35,950 nt of DNA from Actinomycetes bacterium. Its GTDB lineage: Bacteria > Actinomycetota > Acidimicrobiia > Acidimicrobiales > JAMCPL01. The notes under the pieces were generated by a model. That model was given only the letters and a program-made list of their open reading frames with translations, had not been told where the DNA came from and ran no database searches. The DNA lies in contig JAKBVZ010000010.1 of NCBI GenBank assembly GCA_021841005.1, positions 70,302 to 106,251 of the forward strand. The letters run 5' to 3'. Below, piece by piece: positions 33,379 through 35,950 of this stretch (position 1 is the stretch's first letter; the number at the start of each line of letters is the position of its first letter). A program made the position numbers and the translations under genes.

Positions 33379-34002
33379 TCAGGCTGTCCGGGTGGCCCAG
33401 ACGACGATGTCGACGAGAGGGTGCTCATTAGGTCTCTCCTTCTCGTGACGTCCGAGGTGCTCTACATGAAGCGTCGGGAAGAGGTCAGCAAGCCGCTCTT
33501 CGGTGTAAAGGCGTTCCGGGTCGGGCGGCCCGGCGCGCCCGAGCGATTCCAGATGATGGCCTGTCACAAAGAGGTGGCCTCCGGGCGCAAGGGCTGACGC
33601 TAACGACAGGAAGAACGGCGAGCGTTGCTCTGGAGCCAGGTGGATGTTGGCTAGCACTATCAGGTCGAATTGTGCGGCAGGAGGTTGGTAGGCCAAGATG
33701 TCTCCAGCTATCAAGCGCAGCGTTACGCCGGATCCGGCGGCTCGGGCTTCGGCTTGGGCCAGACCTACTACGGATGCGTCCACACCGGTTACGTCCCATC
33801 CTTGGCGAGCGAGCCAGATGGCGTTGCGACCCGGGCCGCAGCCAAGATCCAGAGCTTTTCCTGGGGAGAGTGCTGAGACGAATTCAATGAGAGTGGAATC
33901 CGGCTCGTTGGGCCAGGGGTGCTCGGCGTAGCGGCGATCCCACGCCCATTCCCCTAGCGGGGAGTCGGATGGTCGGTGGTGATATTGATTGCTGTCTGGC
34001 AT
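33379..34002 (-). CDS. Class I SAM-dependent methyltransferase
   Basis: 207 residues. SAM motif I is ALDLGCGPGRNAIWLA, followed by VTGVDASVVGLAQAEARA and a post-I acidic residue, DLIVLANIHLAP, then LAPGGHLFVTGHHLE. It resembles the small TehB/UbiE-like cytosolic methyltransferases that detoxify metalloids, thiols or small drugs. Placement between marR and a multidrug pump gene supports a resistance or detoxification role. The acceptor cannot be named. AGGAG about 11 nt upstream supports the ATG at 34002. Confidence 0.85.
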   Translation of the reverse strand: MPDSNQYHHRPSDSPLGEWAWDRRYAEHPWPNEPDSTLIEFVSALSPGKALDLGCGPGRNAIWLARQGWDVTGVDASVVGLAQAEARAAGSGVTLRLIAGDILAYQPPAAQFDLIVLANIHLAPEQRSPFFLSLASALAPGGHLFVTGHHLESLGRAGPPDPERLYTEERLADLFPTLHVEHLGRHEKERPNEHPLVDIVVWATRTA

Positions 34003-34043
34003 TACTGGTTCTTCTCCTTAGTGGTTTAGTGGTGGTGGTGCGT

Positions 34044-34112
34044 GTTCTTAGTGTTCTTAGTGTTCTTAGTGTTCTTAGTGTTCTTAGTGTTCTTAGTGTT
34101 CTTAGTGTTCTT
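34044..34112. repeat. 9-bp tandem repeat (GTTCTTAGT, 7.7 copies) over the marR stop codon
   Basis: Seven perfect GTTCTTAGT units (34044-34106) plus GTTCTT. On the minus strand each unit contains TAA; the marR stop (34102-34104) lies in the repeat nearest the gene, and the others fill most of the 99-bp space before the methyltransferase gene. Copy-number change would alter intergenic spacing, not the protein. Confidence 0.97.
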
Positions 34113-34662
34113 GATTGCGTCTATTGGCTGTTGCCGGTGCTGTTGCCGGTGCTGATGTTTCGATGGCCAAGCCCAGGCTGAATAGTGCTTCCAGCCTTAA
34201 CAATGCGTTCTCGAAGTGGCTTCTTTCAATCGGTCCGAGAACACTGTTCAGTCGCATTTCTTGTTTGCGAATCAGCTTGTCCACTTCGCAAGTGAGCTTA
34301 TGGCCGGTATTGGTAAGGGTCAGAATCCGGGGACGACGGTCTTCGGGGCAGGTGCTGCTACGGATCAGATTGCGTTGCTCGAGTTCGTCGACGTATTTTT
34401 TCACATTCATTGGATCGGCACCGAGGGTCCGGGCCAGTGCTCTCAGCGAGCAGCCAGGATGCTGGGCTACGCCTCGCAGCACGGCCGCATGAGGAGGAGA
34501 TATTTTGAGGGCAGATAATTCTTCACCCCAGTTTTGCCGCATTGCTCGGGTCAGACGGCCAATACGAAAGCCCAGCCCAGCTTCGAGCGGTACGGAAGAT
34601 TCGGGAGCGACAGCATCAGCACCAAAGTGCCTTGGGCCTGAGCTGGTCATGAGTAAATCCAC
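34102..34662 (-). CDS. MarR-family transcriptional regulator
   Basis: Up to 186 residues from the GTG at 34662 (ATG at 34650 is an alternative; neither has a ribosome site). A winged-helix domain spans about 60-120: SPPHAAVLRGVAQHPGCSLR, ALARTLGADPMNVKKYVDEL, then the wing RSTCPEDRRPRILTLT. It probably represses its own operon with the methyltransferase and the DHA2 pump, and releases DNA when bound by a toxic ligand. A 16-bp palindrome lies about 65 bp upstream. The C-terminal Ala/Thr/Pro stretch (SAPATAPATANRR) runs into the 9-bp repeat at the stop codon. Confidence 0.87.
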   Translation of the reverse strand: MDLLMTSSGPRHFGADAVAPESSVPLEAGLGFRIGRLTRAMRQNWGEELSALKISPPHAAVLRGVAQHPGCSLRALARTLGADPMNVKKYVDELEQRNLIRSSTCPEDRRPRILTLTNTGHKLTCEVDKLIRKQEMRLNSVLGPIERSHFENALLRLEALFSLGLAIETSAPATAPATANRRNQEH

Positions 34663-34726
34663 GCTGGCCGGGCGCTTGATCGAATATGTTTAGCTGGTTG
34701 CAGGAATAGCATATATATATTACAAC

Positions 34727-34742
34727 TGTAGTAATTACTACA
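34727..34742. promoter_or_regulatory. 16-bp perfect palindrome, candidate MarR operator
   Basis: TGTAGTAATTACTACA is fully self-complementary, typical in size and AT-rich centre for MarR sites. On the minus strand it overlaps a possible -35 (TTGTAG, 34738-34743) with ATATAT (34715-34720) 17 bp downstream, so binding would block marR transcription. Confidence 0.6.
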
Positions 34743-34826
34743 ATATTCCCGCTTGAGGCATACTGGCCTGTTTTACCTGCCACCGTTACTCCTCGAGTTG
34801 GCCACCATCGGTCATTGCCAGCCTGT

Positions 34827-34854
34827 GGGTGCCGATATCGACGTACCGGCACCC
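34827..34854. other. Inverted repeat downstream of the second Uma2 gene
   Basis: GGGTGCCG (34827-34834) and CGGCACCC (34847-34854) are an exact 8-bp stem with a 12-nt loop. It is 113 bp past the Uma2 stop in the direction of transcription. No T-run follows on either strand, so it is not a typical intrinsic terminator. The rest of the 304-bp gap holds the marR control region. Confidence 0.45.
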
Positions 34855-34966
34855 GATCTGTCTATGGCAAAGCTGGATGAGTGCACTGAGCCTCTGAGCA
34901 ATCACGCCGGATAAGAGAGCGTGGCCGCTCCTCACGGTCGGGTGGCCCCTGCGTTCCCGTATTGCT

Positions 34967-35557
34967 TCAGCGAACGAGATCTGCTGGAACTACCGTAACG
35001 GGATAGGGAAGATCAGCCTCGTAGGTCTCGGAACCGGTCACCTGTGCAACTTCCACGTAGCAGCCATCTTGCAACTGCAACGCGATAAGGCTTGGAGCAG
35101 CCGGGTCCACTATCCAGTAGCTGGGAACCTCCAGAGTTTCGTAGCGCCTGCGCTTTTCGGTCTGATCGTAGATCATGGTGGAAGGAGAGAGTATCTCCAC
35201 TACGAGCAATGGGGTGGCCAACTGGAAGCCTTTGGGGTTGTAGCCCTCTTCACGTATGACCATGAGATCGGGTTGCAGGCTGTCCCCACTTGCGGGACGC
35301 CAGTCGTAAGGAGCTATCATGACCCTGAAACCAGCCGGGCGGTGGTGTTCCAGTAATAAAACGAGCTGGTATGCTGCACCTTGATGCTCGCCTATCGGTG
35401 ACGGCGTCACGATCAATCTCCCTTCTATCACCTCGCGCCGGTATCCATCGTCCTCCATGGCATCGAGGTCGGTGGCGGTAAAGGGCTGTGGCGGCTTCCT
35501 GAGTCTCAGGTTCGGATCGGGCTTTGGGTGCTCTGGTGCTGTAACCGTGATGGCCAT
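34967..35557 (-). CDS. Second Uma2-family (DUF820) nuclease-fold protein
   Basis: 196 residues. DDGYRREVIEGRLIVTPSP, LQPDLMVIREEGY, LLVVEILSPSTMIYDQTEKRRRYE and VPSYWIVDPAAPSL give the full Uma2 pattern with the likely metal-binding Asp and Glu. It is clearly related to the gene at 3311-3853 but not a recent duplicate. Its first 30 bp recur as the relic at 31677-31706. The ATG at 35557 lacks a ribosome site; TAAACT ends 7 nt upstream, again a leaderless-type arrangement. The function of the family is not established. Confidence 0.86.
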   Translation of the reverse strand: MAITVTAPEHPKPDPNLRLRKPPQPFTATDLDAMEDDGYRREVIEGRLIVTPSPIGEHQGAAYQLVLLLEHHRPAGFRVMIAPYDWRPASGDSLQPDLMVIREEGYNPKGFQLATPLLVVEILSPSTMIYDQTEKRRRYETLEVPSYWIVDPAAPSLIALQLQDGCYVEVAQVTGSETYEADLPYPVTVVPADLVR

Positions 35558-35610
35558 GGCATCAAGTTTACCATCTCATGCATCAGATTCTGGTTACCGA
35601 TTGCATATGT

Positions 35611-35649
35611 GAGCACATTACCTGAGCACATTACCTGAGCACATCACCT
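35611..35649. repeat. 13-bp tandem repeat, three copies
   Basis: GAGCACATTACCT at 35611-35623 and 35624-35636, then GAGCACATCACCT at 35637-35649, followed by a truncated GAGCATTACC. It lies between the second Uma2 gene and the transposase; the remainder of 35558-35804 shows no gene. Confidence 0.93.
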
Positions 35650-35804
35650 GAGCATTACCCCAACTTATCGCGCTGATCGACCCCAAAAAGGCCCAAAACA
35701 GCCATATTCCGGGGCGCCATGAGTGCGAAACACCTGGTAGGTGAGCTGAGAGTCAACAGGTATGCAAATGTAGTGACCTAATACTGCCTGTGGATAACTA
35801 ATGC

Positions 35805-35833
35805 TTGACATTGGTATATTGGCATGCTATAAT
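35805..35833 (+). promoter_or_regulatory. Perfect-consensus promoter of the transposase
   Basis: TTGACA (35805-35810), 17-bp spacer, TATAAT (35828-35833): all twelve positions and the spacer are consensus. The GTG start of the transposase lies 6 nt later. Confidence 0.9.
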
Positions 35834-35839
35834 TAAGCT

Positions 35840-35950
35840 GTGTTCATCCGAGAGACCGAGACTAAGAACAGAAAGACCGGGGCTGTCTATATAAAGCATC
35901 AGCTGGTCGAGTCCATAAGGACTGAGTCCGGTCCACGCCAGCGGGTGGTC
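35840..35950 (+). CDS. IS1634-family transposase, N-terminus (runs off the window)
   Basis: 37 codons from a GTG: MFIRETETKNRKTGAVYIKH, followed by QLVESIRTESGPRQRVV. This is the standard opening of IS1634-type (IS4-superfamily DDE) transposases, which read FIR-x-T-x-T-x-N...G-x-VY...LVES-x-RT-x-x-GPRQRVV. The catalytic region lies beyond the window. The GTG is 6 nt after TATAAT, so the mRNA is probably leaderless. The left end of the element must lie upstream, but I cannot place its terminal inverted repeat. Confidence 0.85.
   Translation, partial: MFIRETETKNRKTGAVYIKHQLVESIRTESGPRQRVV

Noticed and set aside
34827-34854. Hairpin as an intrinsic terminator for the second Uma2 gene
   Set aside because: It has a perfect 8-bp stem but no T-run on either side and lies over 100 bp from the stop.

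Overview
The window looks like chromosomal DNA of an acidophilic, sulfur-metabolising actinobacterium, most plausibly an Acidimicrobiia-like lineage. This is inferred and no 16S gene is present. The support is: a large secreted sedolisin, a family of acid-active proteases; a sulfur-trafficking operon (quinone oxidoreductase, DUF1641, TusE, DsrE2); C-terminal cell-surface repeats typical of actinobacteria; a Nur-like operator; and several genes whose TATAAT box ends 6-7 nt before the start codon, as in leaderless transcripts. GC content looks mid-50s percent by eye.

Layout. 1-2930 (minus): the first codons of dprA, then comM/yifB, then an orphan LuxR-type response regulator whose phospho-acceptor Asp is Ala. 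3311-3853 (minus): a Uma2-family gene. 4108-6865 (plus): ctaB (heme O synthase), a possible 73-residue gene bracketed by ATGA overlaps, and a 12-TM membrane protein with possible heme-ligand histidines. 6899-7726 (minus): an inositol-monophosphatase-family enzyme. 7973-8533 (plus): an unknown acidic protein. 8566-12647 (minus): the sulfur operon, read as regulator, SQR-like, DUF1641, TusE, DsrE2. 12744-14867 (minus): an OafA-type acyltransferase with an SGNH domain. Just upstream of it is a 74-bp tandem array that encodes tandem 24-residue micro-ORFs on the plus strand. 15430-17160 (plus): a GH36 glycosidase. 17268-24170 (minus): a housekeeping block of hisS, aspS and rarA, preceded by the (p)ppGpp gene rel.

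24519-25968 (plus): a Fur-family regulator and a NiCoT-like transporter (ATGA overlap), with three TTGYRCAA boxes at an exact 13-bp period over the promoter. 26179-30612 (minus): the secreted sedolisin. 30920-31536 (minus): a Phd/PIN toxin-antitoxin pair, followed by the relic of a Uma2 5' end destroyed by an 8-bp microsatellite. 31747-34662 (minus): a marR, methyltransferase, DHA2-efflux operon with a 16-bp palindromic operator candidate. 34967-35557 (minus): a second Uma2 gene. The right edge is the start of an IS1634-type transposase behind a perfect TTGACA-N17-TATAAT promoter.

Two themes cut across the window. Short tandem or paired direct repeats are unusually common in intergenic DNA and at gene ends (9-, 8-, 13- and 74-bp arrays; pairs spaced 70-76 bp). 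The other theme is the probable leaderless start.
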